Below are positions 9,204 to 19,499 of a stretch of DNA of 64,000 bases, piece by piece (position 1 is the stretch's first letter; every line of letters starts with the position of its first letter). A model generated the notes under the pieces. The model ran no database searches, was not told the DNA's origin, and saw only the letters and a list, made by a program, of their open reading frames with translations. This DNA is from Armatimonadota bacterium. GTDB lineage: Bacteria > Armatimonadota > DTGP01 > JAKQQT01. The stretch covers positions 26,119 to 90,118 of the forward strand of contig DASXVS010000063.1 in NCBI GenBank assembly GCA_036504095.1. Direction: 5' to 3'. The position numbers and the translations under genes were made by a program.

Positions 9204-11033
9204 CTACTGATGTGTTTCCGGGCCTTCCGGAATCCGAGGCGCGTCAGGACGGGTCGCGCGTTTCTTCCACAGAAACTGAAACAGGCTCTGGGAGGAGTTG
9301 GCGCGTACGATCGCGAGAACCACTCGGGGAAGGTGCTGCCCTCCGGGGTAAGCCAGGTACCGCGGCTCCCATTCCGGGCCGAACTTCTCCTTGAATGCAT
9401 GCAGCCCCGTGAAGCGATAGAAGTGGTTGAAGTGGTGGTACAGGACGTTGATGGCCGCATCCAGGGGAGCCCGTGATTCCGGTTTCGGCGCCAGTCCCTC
9501 GGTTTCGTTCTCCGGGCACTCCGAATCCGGCACCTGCAAGCCGGTGCTGAGGGGGCTGAGGCCCAGGCCGTACGCTTTCCAGCCCTCTTCCTTCAGCGCC
9601 AGGGCCTCCCTTGCGAAGAGGTATTCCATCACGCCGTTTGGCGCATCGGGACGGCGCCGCATGAGATCGGTGGCCCACCCGTCGGCACGGTACATAGGGA
9701 CGAGTGTCTCGAACGCCAGGACGCGGTTCTGATCGTCCAGGGCAACCATCATCGGCTGCTGCGCGGCCACGGACGGATCCCAGTACCCCAGGCTGAACGT
9801 CTTCTCGCTGCCCTTCTGCTCTCCCAGCCACAGATCGCTGACCTCCTGAATGTGCGGAAGCAGGTTCAGCGGGTCCCTGGCGAGATCGTAACGGACGGCG
9901 CGCACACCTCGGCGCTCAATCGCCGCTACTGCGTTCCGCACTTTCTTCATCCGGCTTCCCTCCAGCGAGAATGAATCCAGGCGAACGACAGCATCTTCGC
10001 CGATCTTCAGGGTCCGAAGATCCGCCGCGTGATATGCCGGAAGATAGTCGGGCACGACCTGGTAAAACGCCGGCAGCCAGTCGTTGCGCGCGCACAGGTT
10101 GCAGAACTGAAGCACCAGTGCCGGCACCGCTTCGGGAGGCGCAATCGGGTCTCCCAGCGCCAGTGCGACGCCAGCGACGACCTTGTACGCGATAACGCCG
10201 GACCGATCCGCGTTGAAGCAATAGGCTTTATCCGGAAGCAGTGCGAAGTGGGCGATGGTGGTGCGCCCGTGCCGGATCAGCAACCCTCGCACGACTTCGC
10301 GGTCGGCAACGGATGGCTTTCCGCGGACCAGCAGTGGTCGCAAGAGCATCATCAGGCCATACGACAGCGAACCGACGCTCACCGCGTAGATGCTGTTAAT
10401 GAACCACCACGCGCGAATCATCTGCCACGTGAGATGCCGTGAATACATCGCGTGAATGGGGTGGACCTTCACGTCCCCATATTGGAAGAACAAGGCCAGA
10501 GTTGCTTGCAGCGCTTGCACCGGCGTGTGGATTCCCACAAACCGCGTGCGGAAGAACCAGAACCCATAAGTGCCATACACAGCGGTGAAAAGCACCGCCG
10601 CGATCACCGTCGCAACACCGTACCATACGGACGGCGGATCGCTTTCGGCATGGAAGAACGGCCTCAACAGGACGAGGCCCAGCATGAGCGAGAGGATAAC
10701 GAGCGATTCCTCGTAGTCCAACCCTTTGATCAGATGGAGGCCGAACGAGACGCCAAGGGTGGCGAATGAAAGCGTCCACGCGACACGCTTATGCCGCCAG
10801 AGCCCGCGGGCCAGCATGATGAGATAGAACCCCGCGACAACCGTCAGGATGCGGCTTCCGTGAACCACTTCCATGCCGAATATCGCGTGGACGATTCGCG
10901 AACGCTCCGCGGTATGGGCGGCGATGACGCTGGCCACGTTGACGAATCCCATCAGCGCCACGAGAACGGCGATCAGCCGAACCTCCAGGCGGCGCTTCAA
11001 GGGCATTTGGCTGGCGAAAATTGCGGTGTCCAT
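9204..11033 (-). CDS. MprF-like aminoacyl-phosphatidylglycerol synthase (DUF2156, stand-alone)
   Basis: 609 residues. The N-terminal ~230 residues contain about five to six hydrophobic helices. The C-terminal ~350 residues match the DUF2156/LPG-synthase catalytic domain of MprF: RHGRTTIAHFALLPDKAYCF, GDPIAPPEAVP, the SRMKKVRNAV segment and the C-terminal YRFTGLHAFKEKFGPEWEPR. Enzymes of this type move an amino acid, usually Lys or Ala, from aminoacyl-tRNA to phosphatidylglycerol, lowering surface charge. Full MprF has an N-terminal flippase of eight or more helices; here that part is shorter, and a separate flippase-like gene lies at 11992. It is the last gene of a minus-strand operon, 10 bp after the esterase gene. 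Some DUF2156 proteins have other acceptors, so the lipid substrate is inferred. Confidence 0.85.
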   Translation of the reverse strand: MDTAIFASQMPLKRRLEVRLIAVLVALMGFVNVASVIAAHTAERSRIVHAIFGMEVVHGSRILTVVAGFYLIMLARGLWRHKRVAWTLSFATLGVSFGLHLIKGLDYEESLVILSLMLGLVLLRPFFHAESDPPSVWYGVATVIAAVLFTAVYGTYGFWFFRTRFVGIHTPVQALQATLALFFQYGDVKVHPIHAMYSRHLTWQMIRAWWFINSIYAVSVGSLSYGLMMLLRPLLVRGKPSVADREVVRGLLIRHGRTTIAHFALLPDKAYCFNADRSGVIAYKVVAGVALALGDPIAPPEAVPALVLQFCNLCARNDWLPAFYQVVPDYLPAYHAADLRTLKIGEDAVVRLDSFSLEGSRMKKVRNAVAAIERRGVRAVRYDLARDPLNLLPHIQEVSDLWLGEQKGSEKTFSLGYWDPSVAAQQPMMVALDDQNRVLAFETLVPMYRADGWATDLMRRRPDAPNGVMEYLFAREALALKEEGWKAYGLGLSPLSTGLQVPDSECPENETEGLAPKPESRAPLDAAINVLYHHFNHFYRFTGLHAFKEKFGPEWEPRYLAYPGGQHLPRVVLAIVRANSSQSLFQFLWKKRATRPDAPRIPEGPETHQ

Positions 11034-11043
11034 AGCGGAGGGC

Positions 11044-11976
11044 TCAGGGATGGGCGCGGAATCGCCGGTCAGCGAACAGCAGGCAGTCTCTCAGCCGCCG
11101 GCTCCAGAAGGCGAATCCGTGCGCGCCGGTGGAGATTCTGAGATCGGAGTCCGCGCCCAGTTCCTGGAGACGCGCCGCGAATGCGCGGTTTTGGCGCACG
11201 TACTGGTCGTGCGCACCGCAGATCAGAAGTACATGCAGCGAGGCCGGATCGTGAACTGTCACGATGGTGTCCTGCGGAGAATTCGCCCGCCACAGATCCA
11301 TCCGCCCGCCAAGTACATGCCGGGCGATCGGGGTGAAATCCGCCGCCCGGAAATAGCCCGACATTGCACAGGCAACCGAGAACACCTCCGGATGGCGGAC
11401 GGCCAGGTTGGCGGCAGCGAAGCCCCCCATCGACACACCCGCGACCGCGCGGTGTCCGGCATCCGCTTTCGTCCGATAGTTCGCATCCACTCGGTTCACG
11501 ACTTCATCCAGTAGATACCGTTCCACACTCCACGATCCGTCCGGACGATCCATCGCGCCATTGCAGTCGAACTGCCCGCGCGGACCCTGAAGGTCGGGGC
11601 AGACCAGTATCATCGGCGCGACGGAATCCGCCAGGATCATCTTTTCCAGCGTAACGTTCGCGCTGCCCTTGACAACCCAGTCCCGCGCTTGGCCGGGGCA
11701 GCCGTGCAGCAGATAGACAGCCGGGTACCTTACCTCCGCATTCTCCGGGTCATCGTACCCGGGAGGCAGGTAGACGAGCATATCTTTGTTTGCTTTGAGA
11801 ATCCGGCTGCGGAAAGCCACCCGCCGCAGGGATCCGGACATGCGCGCATGCAGGTCCTGCTCCTCCTGCCGGTCACTCAGCAGATCGTTGACCAGGACAC
11901 CGACCGGAATCGCGACAATGACGAACGCCGCCGCGGCCAACGCGTAGCCCAATCGTGTTTTGCGGTTCATTTTCAT
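11044..11976 (-). CDS. Membrane-anchored or secreted alpha/beta-hydrolase esterase (esterase-D-like)
   Basis: 310 residues. The N-terminus (MKMNRKTRLGYALAAAAFVI...) is a signal anchor, so the catalytic domain is outside the cytoplasmic membrane. The nucleophile elbow is GVSMGG; the acid is probably in CGAHDQYV and the histidine in TGAHGFAFW. It resembles the PF00756 esterase family (esterase D, enterochelin esterase, mycolyltransferases). It sits between the flippase-like and synthase-like genes with gaps of 15 and 10 bp. In rhizobia and Agrobacterium an LPG synthase (LpiA) is paired with an exported LPG hydrolase (AcvB/AtvA), so this esterase may play the same role. That is an inference from context only. 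Confidence 0.8.
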   Translation of the reverse strand: MKMNRKTRLGYALAAAAFVIVAIPVGVLVNDLLSDRQEEQDLHARMSGSLRRVAFRSRILKANKDMLVYLPPGYDDPENAEVRYPAVYLLHGCPGQARDWVVKGSANVTLEKMILADSVAPMILVCPDLQGPRGQFDCNGAMDRPDGSWSVERYLLDEVVNRVDANYRTKADAGHRAVAGVSMGGFAAANLAVRHPEVFSVACAMSGYFRAADFTPIARHVLGGRMDLWRANSPQDTIVTVHDPASLHVLLICGAHDQYVRQNRAFAARLQELGADSDLRISTGAHGFAFWSRRLRDCLLFADRRFRAHP

Positions 11977-11991
11977 CGTCGTGGCGGCAGG

Positions 11992-13044
11992 TCAGGCGCC
12001 CTTCGTTCCGTGTAAAGCGTGCTTCGCCAGCACCACACCGATCGGTATCGGAAGCCAGTATTGAATCAGCCGGTACGTTCCGGTTACCAGCATGGCCACC
12101 GTGAGGTTGACGCCGAAAAGAGTGTGAAACGCACCGGCCATGCCGACCTCAAAAGCCCCCAACTGGCCGGGTATGAATGAGATGAAGCCCAGCAGCATCG
12201 CGATCACGAAACCGGCGGCGACGAACCCGATCGGCTGCGGGTGCCCGAACGCCTGGAAAACGCACCACACGTTGAAGACATCCAGCACATTGTAGCCCAG
12301 CGCGGGAGCAACCGGCCTCAACAGGCCTTTCGGGTTTGCCGTGACATCACGACGCAGGGTACCCATACGCTCGACCATCGCCGATGCGGAAGCCTCTGGA
12401 GTTTCCGAATGCTCGCGCGAGGGGCGCAGCCTTCGCAGCCTTCGGACGATCCCCGCAAGTGTTCTCTCAAGAGCCTCCTGTTTGCCCAATCCCCACCAGA
12501 GGAACCCGATCACGCCACCAATCACCGCCACCAGAAGCGCCGCCGCGAGCACTGCCCTTCCCGGTAAATGCCCGATTACGGCCAGGTACACAAACGTGGC
12601 GGCAACGACAAGCAAGTACGTCAGGTAGTCATAGATGTAGGTGAGACCGATGGCGAAGAGGGCGCGGTCCGGCGGTACGCCTTCCGACTGCAAGGTCGCC
12701 ACCATCAACGCCGAACCGCTCGCCCCACCGGTGGGCACGATGCGATTCACCGCGTTGAAGGCTGTGACCTTGGCAATCATCTCGCCCCAACCGAAGCGGT
12801 AACCGGCGAGTCCCAGGGCCGTCTGAAACAGCTTGCCGTTGCTGACGCTTCGCAGACACTCCACGATGCAGGCGAGCACCAGCCAGCCCGGCCGGGCGCC
12901 GCGGAGGAGGAATGCCATGTGGCGGAGGTCGCCGAGTTTGAGCAGCACGAACGCGCCGCAAATGACGAAAATCGCCGGCAAGACGATAGCTCGCCACCCA
13001 AGGGAGGTCCCCGCAGCGCTTGCGTTGCTCCGACGTTTGTCCAT
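11992..13044 (-). CDS. Lysylphosphatidylglycerol synthase transmembrane (flippase-like) protein
   Basis: About 350 residues with roughly eight predicted membrane helices. It matches the LPG synthase TM/UPF0104 family (MprF N-terminal flippase, AglD-like): the NRIVPTGGASGSALMVATL region, FISFIPGQLGAFEVGMAGAF and the C-terminal YRLIQYWLPIPIGV are the recognisable parts. It probably translocates an aminoacylated or glycosylated lipid. The start at ATG 13044 leaves a 7-bp gap to the deacetylase stop; an upstream in-frame extension overlaps that gene and has no family similarity. With the DUF2156 gene at 9204 it forms a split version of MprF. Confidence 0.85.
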   Translation of the reverse strand: MDKRRSNASAAGTSLGWRAIVLPAIFVICGAFVLLKLGDLRHMAFLLRGARPGWLVLACIVECLRSVSNGKLFQTALGLAGYRFGWGEMIAKVTAFNAVNRIVPTGGASGSALMVATLQSEGVPPDRALFAIGLTYIYDYLTYLLVVAATFVYLAVIGHLPGRAVLAAALLVAVIGGVIGFLWWGLGKQEALERTLAGIVRRLRRLRPSREHSETPEASASAMVERMGTLRRDVTANPKGLLRPVAPALGYNVLDVFNVWCVFQAFGHPQPIGFVAAGFVIAMLLGFISFIPGQLGAFEVGMAGAFHTLFGVNLTVAMLVTGTYRLIQYWLPIPIGVVLAKHALHGTKGA

Positions 13045-13051
13045 GGCTCGT

Positions 13052-13777
13052 TCAGATCGAAAGCGGTTTGCCGGGCTTCTGGAGGTGGAGTTTCCACCAC
13101 AGCCCCACCAGACTGGTGCCATAACTAACGGCGTGGCGGGGAATCAGAAGCGGATCGGTCCCTCTGCCGGCGCGATTTCGCTCGCACGTGAGCGCAAGGC
13201 GATAGCCCGCCGCGCGGACCGCTTCCACGGCAGCACGGTCGAGATCGCCGTAAGGGTAGCAAAAATCGACTACTGGACGGTTGAGGGCTTCTTCCAGCGC
13301 CTCGCGGCTCCCGACAATTTCGCGCTGCAGATCGATCGGATCGAGGCCGGACAACCGCCGGTGGGAGGCCGTGTGACATCCGACCCGGGCGCCCTCCGAG
13401 TCCACTCTGCGCAGCGCATCCGCCGACATCAGACGCGCGCTGCGGAGGCCTTCGGACGGCAGCCAGGCCGCTTCAGAATCCATCAGCCCGGAAACCATGT
13501 AGACGCTCGAAGGAAAGCCGCGGCGCCGAATCGCCGGGTGGGCTATGGCGGCGAAATCCGCGTAGCCGTCATCGAACGAGAGGTGAACCGCGCGCGAAGG
13601 GATCTCCTTGGCGCCAGTCACGCAGGCATAGACTTCATCGAGTGACAGCACGTTGTACCGGCCAGCCTTGAGGAACGCCATCTGGCGGCGGAACGCGCCG
13701 GCATCGCAGTAGACTGCGCGATGCGCGTCCACCCGGCCGAACGTTCCCACCTGGTGATACATGAGGATGGTAATCAT
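13052..13777 (-). CDS. Polysaccharide deacetylase (NodB-like, CE4)
   Basis: 241 residues. The CE4/NodB fold is shown by ILMYHQV at the start, the metal motif LSFDDGYADF and the later VGCHTASHRRLS (H-x3-H), with the CYPYGD motif near the end. Such enzymes remove N- or O-acetyl groups from chitin-like, peptidoglycan or capsular sugars; the substrate is not evident. No signal peptide is visible, so it may be cytoplasmic, as often found beside glycosyltransferases. It lies between the GT4 gene (26 bp upstream) and the flippase gene (7 bp downstream). A second, divergent deacetylase lies in the exopolysaccharide locus (43597). Confidence 0.88.
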   Translation of the reverse strand: MITILMYHQVGTFGRVDAHRAVYCDAGAFRRQMAFLKAGRYNVLSLDEVYACVTGAKEIPSRAVHLSFDDGYADFAAIAHPAIRRRGFPSSVYMVSGLMDSEAAWLPSEGLRSARLMSADALRRVDSEGARVGCHTASHRRLSGLDPIDLQREIVGSREALEEALNRPVVDFCYPYGDLDRAAVEAVRAAGYRLALTCERNRAGRGTDPLLIPRHAVSYGTSLVGLWWKLHLQKPGKPLSI

Positions 13778-13803
13778 GGGCGACGCGTGTGACGGGCAAG
13801 GCC

Positions 13804-14874
13804 TCAGCCCTTCAAGAGTTCGCGATACTGGGTTTCGATATCGTCGACCATCCGTTTCACGGTGAAACGTTCGCGAACCATCTTGTCGGCGGCCTCGACA
13901 TAGCGGCAGACCTCGGGACCATCCAGAGCACTGGCAAGGCCGGCGCCAAGGGATTCGGGGCTGTCTGGTTCCACCAGAATTCCGGTTTCGCCGTGCGTCA
14001 CCATTTCCGGCGTTCCGCCAACCCGCGAGGCAACGACGGGCGTGCGCGCGGCCATCGCCTCCAAAAGGGTCAGCGAAAACGACTCCCTCCGGGAGGGCGC
14101 GGCGAGGACATCGTATGCGCCGAGCACTTCGTACGCGTTCGGCACGGTGCCGAGGAATTTCACCGAGCCGTCAAGGTTATGCCGCTCCACGAACGAGCGG
14201 AGCTTGAGTTCCGTGTCGTCGTCTCCACTGCCGGCGAGGACGAACGTTACATTCGGACGCTCCAACTTCCATTTGGCGGCAACCTGGAGAAGGATATCGA
14301 TCCCCTTATCCGGGATCAGGCGCGCAAGCATACCGACGACCTTGCCGCCCGGCACGACGCCCCACTCCGCGCGAAGCGCGGCGACCCTTCCCTCCGGCGT
14401 GCCGCACGCGGGGATTTCAATGCCGTTGTGCACGGTGCGAAGCAAGCCATCCGGCACACCGTGGCGGAGAAGGTTCTGGCGCGCGGCATCGGACACGCAG
14501 ATGACGCGGTCCGCGCCCGCGTAGTATTTGTAGGTGTGCGTAGCGTGACACGAAGCGATAACCGGAATACCGAGGCGGTGGCCGGCCTTGACGGCGTAGA
14601 ACGTGCCGCGCGTCATATGAGAGTGAATGATGTCTGCGTGCGTCATCCGGGCGAGTCGGCCCAGCCGTCCTACGGAAGTAACGTCGAGGAGTCCGTCCAT
14701 CGCCAGGTGAAACGGCTTCACGCGCGTTCCCTGTACGGCGTCCCACATCCAGCCGCGGTTGGGGCAGGCGAGGTAAACCTGGTGTCCACGGTCCATCAGG
14801 GCTTCGCCAAGCGAAACTACATGGCGCTCAACGCCCCCGATGGTATGGCTGTGCATGACCTGGATGATTGTCAT
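13804..14874 (-). CDS. Glycosyltransferase family 4 protein
   Basis: 356 residues of GT-B fold. The N-terminal domain begins with IIQVMHSHTIGGVERHVVSL (the glycine-rich GT4 start), and the C-terminal nucleotide-sugar site has RRESFSLTLLEAMAARTPVV with the EX7E pattern, followed by SRVGGTPEMV. It probably adds a hexose to a lipid-linked or cell-surface glycan. Donor and acceptor cannot be predicted. It leads the group deacetylase - flippase - esterase - aminoacyl-lipid synthase on the minus strand, so it may act on the same envelope component. Confidence 0.88.
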   Translation of the reverse strand: MTIIQVMHSHTIGGVERHVVSLGEALMDRGHQVYLACPNRGWMWDAVQGTRVKPFHLAMDGLLDVTSVGRLGRLARMTHADIIHSHMTRGTFYAVKAGHRLGIPVIASCHATHTYKYYAGADRVICVSDAARQNLLRHGVPDGLLRTVHNGIEIPACGTPEGRVAALRAEWGVVPGGKVVGMLARLIPDKGIDILLQVAAKWKLERPNVTFVLAGSGDDDTELKLRSFVERHNLDGSVKFLGTVPNAYEVLGAYDVLAAPSRRESFSLTLLEAMAARTPVVASRVGGTPEMVTHGETGILVEPDSPESLGAGLASALDGPEVCRYVEAADKMVRERFTVKRMVDDIETQYRELLKG

Positions 14875-14934
14875 AGGCTGGTAGATCGCGCAATGGACCC
14901 GGACAGGGCCGTCGGATGCGCGGCTGCTCTCACA

Positions 14935-16098
14935 TTATGGGCGCGGGACATCACCGCGAAGGAAATCTTTGATGAGTGCGCCGACCCGGTCGATCTCGAG
15001 GAGACATGCGTCGTGACCGTCTTCGCTGTCGATCTCCTCGTATCTCGCGTCGACGCCGGCGTATTTTGCGGCGGCGACCGCGCCTCGGAGTTCGGCCGGA
15101 GGAAACAACAGGTCGGAGGCGACGCCGACGACCATCAGGCGTGCCCTGATCGCCTGGAATGCCTCCTCACGGCTGCCGAATGGGCGGGCGATGTCCATCG
15201 TTTCGAGTGAACGCAACGCTGTGAGGTAGCAGTTGGCGTCGAACCGCGCCACGAGTTTGGCGCCTTCGTTATCCAGGTATTCCTCGACGGCGAACTTGCT
15301 CGGCAGGTTTTCCCCATCGTGCCCATCTGCGTTTGAATTGCCAAACCACCCGCCGAGGTAAGGCGAGGAGTAATAGGTGATCGTTGAAATCTTACGCGCA
15401 AGGCTGAGGCCCGCGAGCGGCAGGCGCCCCGTGCCATAGTAATCGCCGCCCTGGTAGTCCGGATCTGTCAGGAATGCCTGCCGTGCCACGTAGTTCCAGG
15501 CGATCAGCATCGCGGACGCCACCGGAGCGGACGCCACCGGGATGCAGTGCCGGACCATATCCGGGTAGGCCACCGCGAACTCCCAACTCTGCGACCCGCC
15601 CATGCTAGGCCCTGAAACCGCCTCCAACTGGCGGACTCCAAGGTGACGCAAGAGATGCCAGTGCGCCGTTACGATGTCGCGGATCGTGACGTCGGGAAAT
15701 GCGCTGCCGTAAGGCCGCCCGGTCTTGGGGTTAATACTCGCGGCGCACGTGGAGCCGCCCCAGCCGCCGAGCACGCCGGCGCAGACGACGAAGTGTTTAT
15801 CCGTGTCAAACGCGCGCCCGGGGCCAATGAGCGGGTCCCACCACCCGACGTAATCCCGGCCCTCCATACGTCCCGCCGCGTGCATGTCGCCCGTCAGGCT
15901 GTGGCACACCAAAACGCCATTGTCGGCGTTTTCGTTGAGTGTACCGTATGTCTGGTAGGCCACGGTGATCGGCCCGAGGCGATCGCCGCAGACGAGGGGC
16001 ATTTCGTCCGGTGATTCCGCGAAGGTGAAAGTTTCCGTCTTCGCGCTAAGTCCGCTCTCGGCGAACGGGCGCGGTTTTCCAAAGAGTGATTCTGCCAT
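14935..16098 (-). CDS. metX: Homoserine O-acetyltransferase
   Basis: 387 residues, the usual MetX length. It transfers acetyl (or succinyl) from CoA to homoserine, the first committed step of methionine synthesis. The alpha/beta-hydrolase triad is visible: Ser in SGPSMGGSQ, Asp in VGVASDLLFPP and His in EDGHDACLL. The oxyanion region LVCHSLTGDMHAAG and GWWDPLIGPG are MetX hallmarks. Whether it uses acetyl- or succinyl-CoA cannot be read off reliably. It lies 79 bp after metY, with a repeat-rich hairpin between them, so this is a direct sulfhydrylation route to homocysteine. No SAM riboswitch was recognised upstream. Confidence 0.95.
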   Translation of the reverse strand: MAESLFGKPRPFAESGLSAKTETFTFAESPDEMPLVCGDRLGPITVAYQTYGTLNENADNGVLVCHSLTGDMHAAGRMEGRDYVGWWDPLIGPGRAFDTDKHFVVCAGVLGGWGGSTCAASINPKTGRPYGSAFPDVTIRDIVTAHWHLLRHLGVRQLEAVSGPSMGGSQSWEFAVAYPDMVRHCIPVASAPVASAMLIAWNYVARQAFLTDPDYQGGDYYGTGRLPLAGLSLARKISTITYYSSPYLGGWFGNSNADGHDGENLPSKFAVEEYLDNEGAKLVARFDANCYLTALRSLETMDIARPFGSREEAFQAIRARLMVVGVASDLLFPPAELRGAVAAAKYAGVDARYEEIDSEDGHDACLLEIDRVGALIKDFLRGDVPRP

Positions 16099-16104
16099 GT
16101 TCTG

Positions 16105-16175
16105 GTGTCAGGTATCAGGTGTCGGGTGTCGGGTGTCAGGTGTCGGGTTCCGTCTGGAACCCGACACCTGTAACC
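16105..16175. repeat. Short tandem repeats with 15-bp hairpin between metY and metX
   Basis: Degenerate units of GGTGTC or CAGGTGTCGG are repeated about six times. They include a perfect 15-bp inverted repeat (16137-16151 with 16156-16170, loop GTCT). The element fills almost the whole 79-bp gap between two genes transcribed in the same direction. It could be an attenuator, an mRNA-stabilising structure or a dispersed intergenic repeat; no U-run follows. Confidence 0.7.
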
Positions 16176-16177
16176 TG

Positions 16178-17518
<1,341 letters not shown>

Positions 17519-17578
17519 TCAGGAGCCCGCACGCGCAAACGGGCTTCCCATCGAAGCCGAGGAGACAGGGGCAGGGTG

Positions 17579-18973
17579 CTAAGGCGCCGCGGTTACCGTG
17601 TAGGTTCCGTCGGGCAGGTACAGCGTGTAGGCGCCGGTGAAGGAAGAAGTGGCCGTCGCAGTATACGAAAACGCCCCACCGGCGGGAATCGTTGCCAGGT
17701 TTGAACTCGCCGTGATCGCGACGTTTGCGGCCGCGCTCCCGTTCACCTGGGTGACCTTGCCTTGGATGGTGCGAAACGCCGGAAGGGGTGGCACCGCAAT
17801 GTTCTTGATCGCGTTGTGCGCCAGCATGGTGTATGGGAGCATGAAATAGACCAACGTGTTCGCGTTGGGGCTGGTGATGCCGATTGAGAAGATATGCTGG
17901 CCCGGCTGAATGCCCACAAGGTAGTCATTAGCGGAACCCAAGAGCGTATACGACGCCGTGGTATCCGCCGTGCCGGTGGGCTGCAACCTTGAATAGAAGT
18001 CGATCGGCGGGTTGGCCGTCGGAGACGTAACGGCGCCCCCCAGTTCGTACAGTTGGGGAAAATTGAGCGTGGTGGACGTTGCGCCTGTCACGGTCAGCGG
18101 ATTGTAATACATCACGTAGTAGAACGGGCTTGCGCCGCTGCTGACTCCGAATTCCGTGGCAACCTCCACGTAGTACTTGCCGGCGGGTACGTTGATGCTT
18201 GCGGGAGGCAGGGTCACATCGCGCGAGACATCGTTGAGCCGGTATGTCGATGCCGTCCCGCCCGTGTCGGTCAGATAGACCTTTGAGGTGGCGAACTGGG
18301 GAGCGCTGACCCCGGTAAAATTCAAGGTGAGAACGGGGGGCGTCGGCAGTGCCGCCCTCTTCAGAGTCAGGTTTGAAACAGGTCCGAAAACGGTCAGCGG
18401 GGTACCAACCGCCATCGCCGTATCCGTTTTCTCGACCTCGCCGCTGCCGTTGGTTGTCTCCTTGTGTGTGACGGCTACCGGCTGGTATACCCCTGCGGGA
18501 AGGGGCACAGAGAACGCGCCGGTTGTCGTGTCCAGCGAGGCAGGACCGAACACCGTCCCCGTTGTCGTGTTCGCGAACGCGATGGCGCCTGTGAACACTG
18601 TATTCGACAGGTCCGTGAGCTTTCCCGCCACCGGGTAGGCGCCGGGCAGCAGGATGTTTTGCGTGGCGTTACCGGAGACTGTGAGGGTCAGTGTCGTTGA
18701 GACCGCGGCGGTGGCGATCGGCGGGTCGAGGCCCAGCGACATTCGAGCGATCTTCACCGCGTCGGCAATGCGAACGGCGCCGTCAAGACCGTCGGGCGCC
18801 ACGTCCGCGGCGGCCTGTTGGGCCGTCGTCGGTTTCACGAGCCCACCGACGATTTTGAGCGCCAGTCTGGTATCGGCCGACGAGATGACTCCATCTCCCG
18901 TGATATCCCCCGTGCCGGCAATGCCGGCCGAGGCGCCGCAGAGCAGAGCCAACACCGTGAGTACGCGTGTCAT
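17579..18973 (-). CDS. Secreted protein with N-terminal dockerin-like module and beta-sandwich repeats
   Basis: About 464 residues. A signal peptide (MTRVLTVLALLCGASAGIAG) is followed at once by a dockerin-like module with two repeats: GDITGDGVISSADTRLALKI, close to the calcium-binding D-x-x-x-DG-x5-D pattern, and a degenerate copy containing DGAVRIADAVKIARMSLGL. The rest consists of Ser/Thr-rich beta-sandwich segments resembling carboxypeptidase-regulatory-like domains. The start at 18973 has GGAGGG 8 nt upstream, which decides it against the in-frame ATG at 18994. The function is unknown, probably a surface or matrix component. No cohesin gene is in the window. The 3' end is close to metY, on the same strand. 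Confidence 0.75.
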   Translation of the reverse strand: MTRVLTVLALLCGASAGIAGTGDITGDGVISSADTRLALKIVGGLVKPTTAQQAAADVAPDGLDGAVRIADAVKIARMSLGLDPPIATAAVSTTLTLTVSGNATQNILLPGAYPVAGKLTDLSNTVFTGAIAFANTTTGTVFGPASLDTTTGAFSVPLPAGVYQPVAVTHKETTNGSGEVEKTDTAMAVGTPLTVFGPVSNLTLKRAALPTPPVLTLNFTGVSAPQFATSKVYLTDTGGTASTYRLNDVSRDVTLPPASINVPAGKYYVEVATEFGVSSGASPFYYVMYYNPLTVTGATSTTLNFPQLYELGGAVTSPTANPPIDFYSRLQPTGTADTTASYTLLGSANDYLVGIQPGQHIFSIGITSPNANTLVYFMLPYTMLAHNAIKNIAVPPLPAFRTIQGKVTQVNGSAAANVAITASSNLATIPAGGAFSYTATATSSFTGAYTLYLPDGTYTVTAAP

Positions 18974-19032
18974 GAAATACCCTCCGGGATTCATGCTAGC
19001 ACGCGAACGTCAGAAGCGGCCCTTGTGCGTCC

Positions 19033-19293
19033 TCACACCCTCATGGTGTGCCGGTGCGGGACACTCACCCACGGCAGGAGGCACACGTAAACGTGCTCCC
19101 ACTCAATCGCGGGCGCGTCCAGAGGAACCGGGTAGCCATCGGCGTCCATCACCTCGGCCTTACTGAACTCGATCGCTTTGAGGAAAGCCCGATCGTAGAT
19201 CCGGATGGCGTCGCGGACAGTGGACCGCTCACGCACATCTACTCTAAAGTCGTTAACAAACACCGTCAGAACCCGCTTGCGAGTCACAATCAT
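19033..19293 (-). CDS. Small hypothetical protein (86 aa), possibly ubiquitin-like
   Basis: A compact 86-residue ORF with a good ribosome-binding site (GGAG 10 nt before ATG 19293). It starts with a beta-strand-rich segment (VLTVFVNDFRVDVRERSTVRD) that recalls the beta-grasp fold of ThiS/MoaD-like proteins, but the C-terminal Gly-Gly of those carriers is absent. I do not recognise a family. It is 59 bp upstream of the dockerin-like gene on the same strand and divergent from aspA. Confidence 0.5.
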   Translation of the reverse strand: MIVTRKRVLTVFVNDFRVDVRERSTVRDAIRIYDRAFLKAIEFSKAEVMDADGYPVPLDAPAIEWEHVYVCLLPWVSVPHRHTMRV

Positions 19294-19499
19294 GTCAACA
19301 GCGCTCCTTTGTTTGAACTGTTGTTATTGTCCCCGGCGGTACTGAAACCGGCATTAACGCGAGGTGAAATGGAGGATAAGGCGTATCTCTACGCGGCGAT
19401 CGGCACGACTTGGGAACGCTGCTTTGCTAGAATGAACGCAGATAACAGGGATTCACCCGCTACGCTTCGCGCGTGCTGGAAGGCAAAGGATTACCACTC

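Noticed and set aside
13789..15210. Long plus-strand ORF (473 codons) across the GT4 and metX region
   Set aside because: It is antisense to two well-identified genes, has no family motif and arises from GC-rich codon bias.
16105..16140. Possible CRISPR repeats
   Set aside because: Units are only 6-10 bp without spacers.
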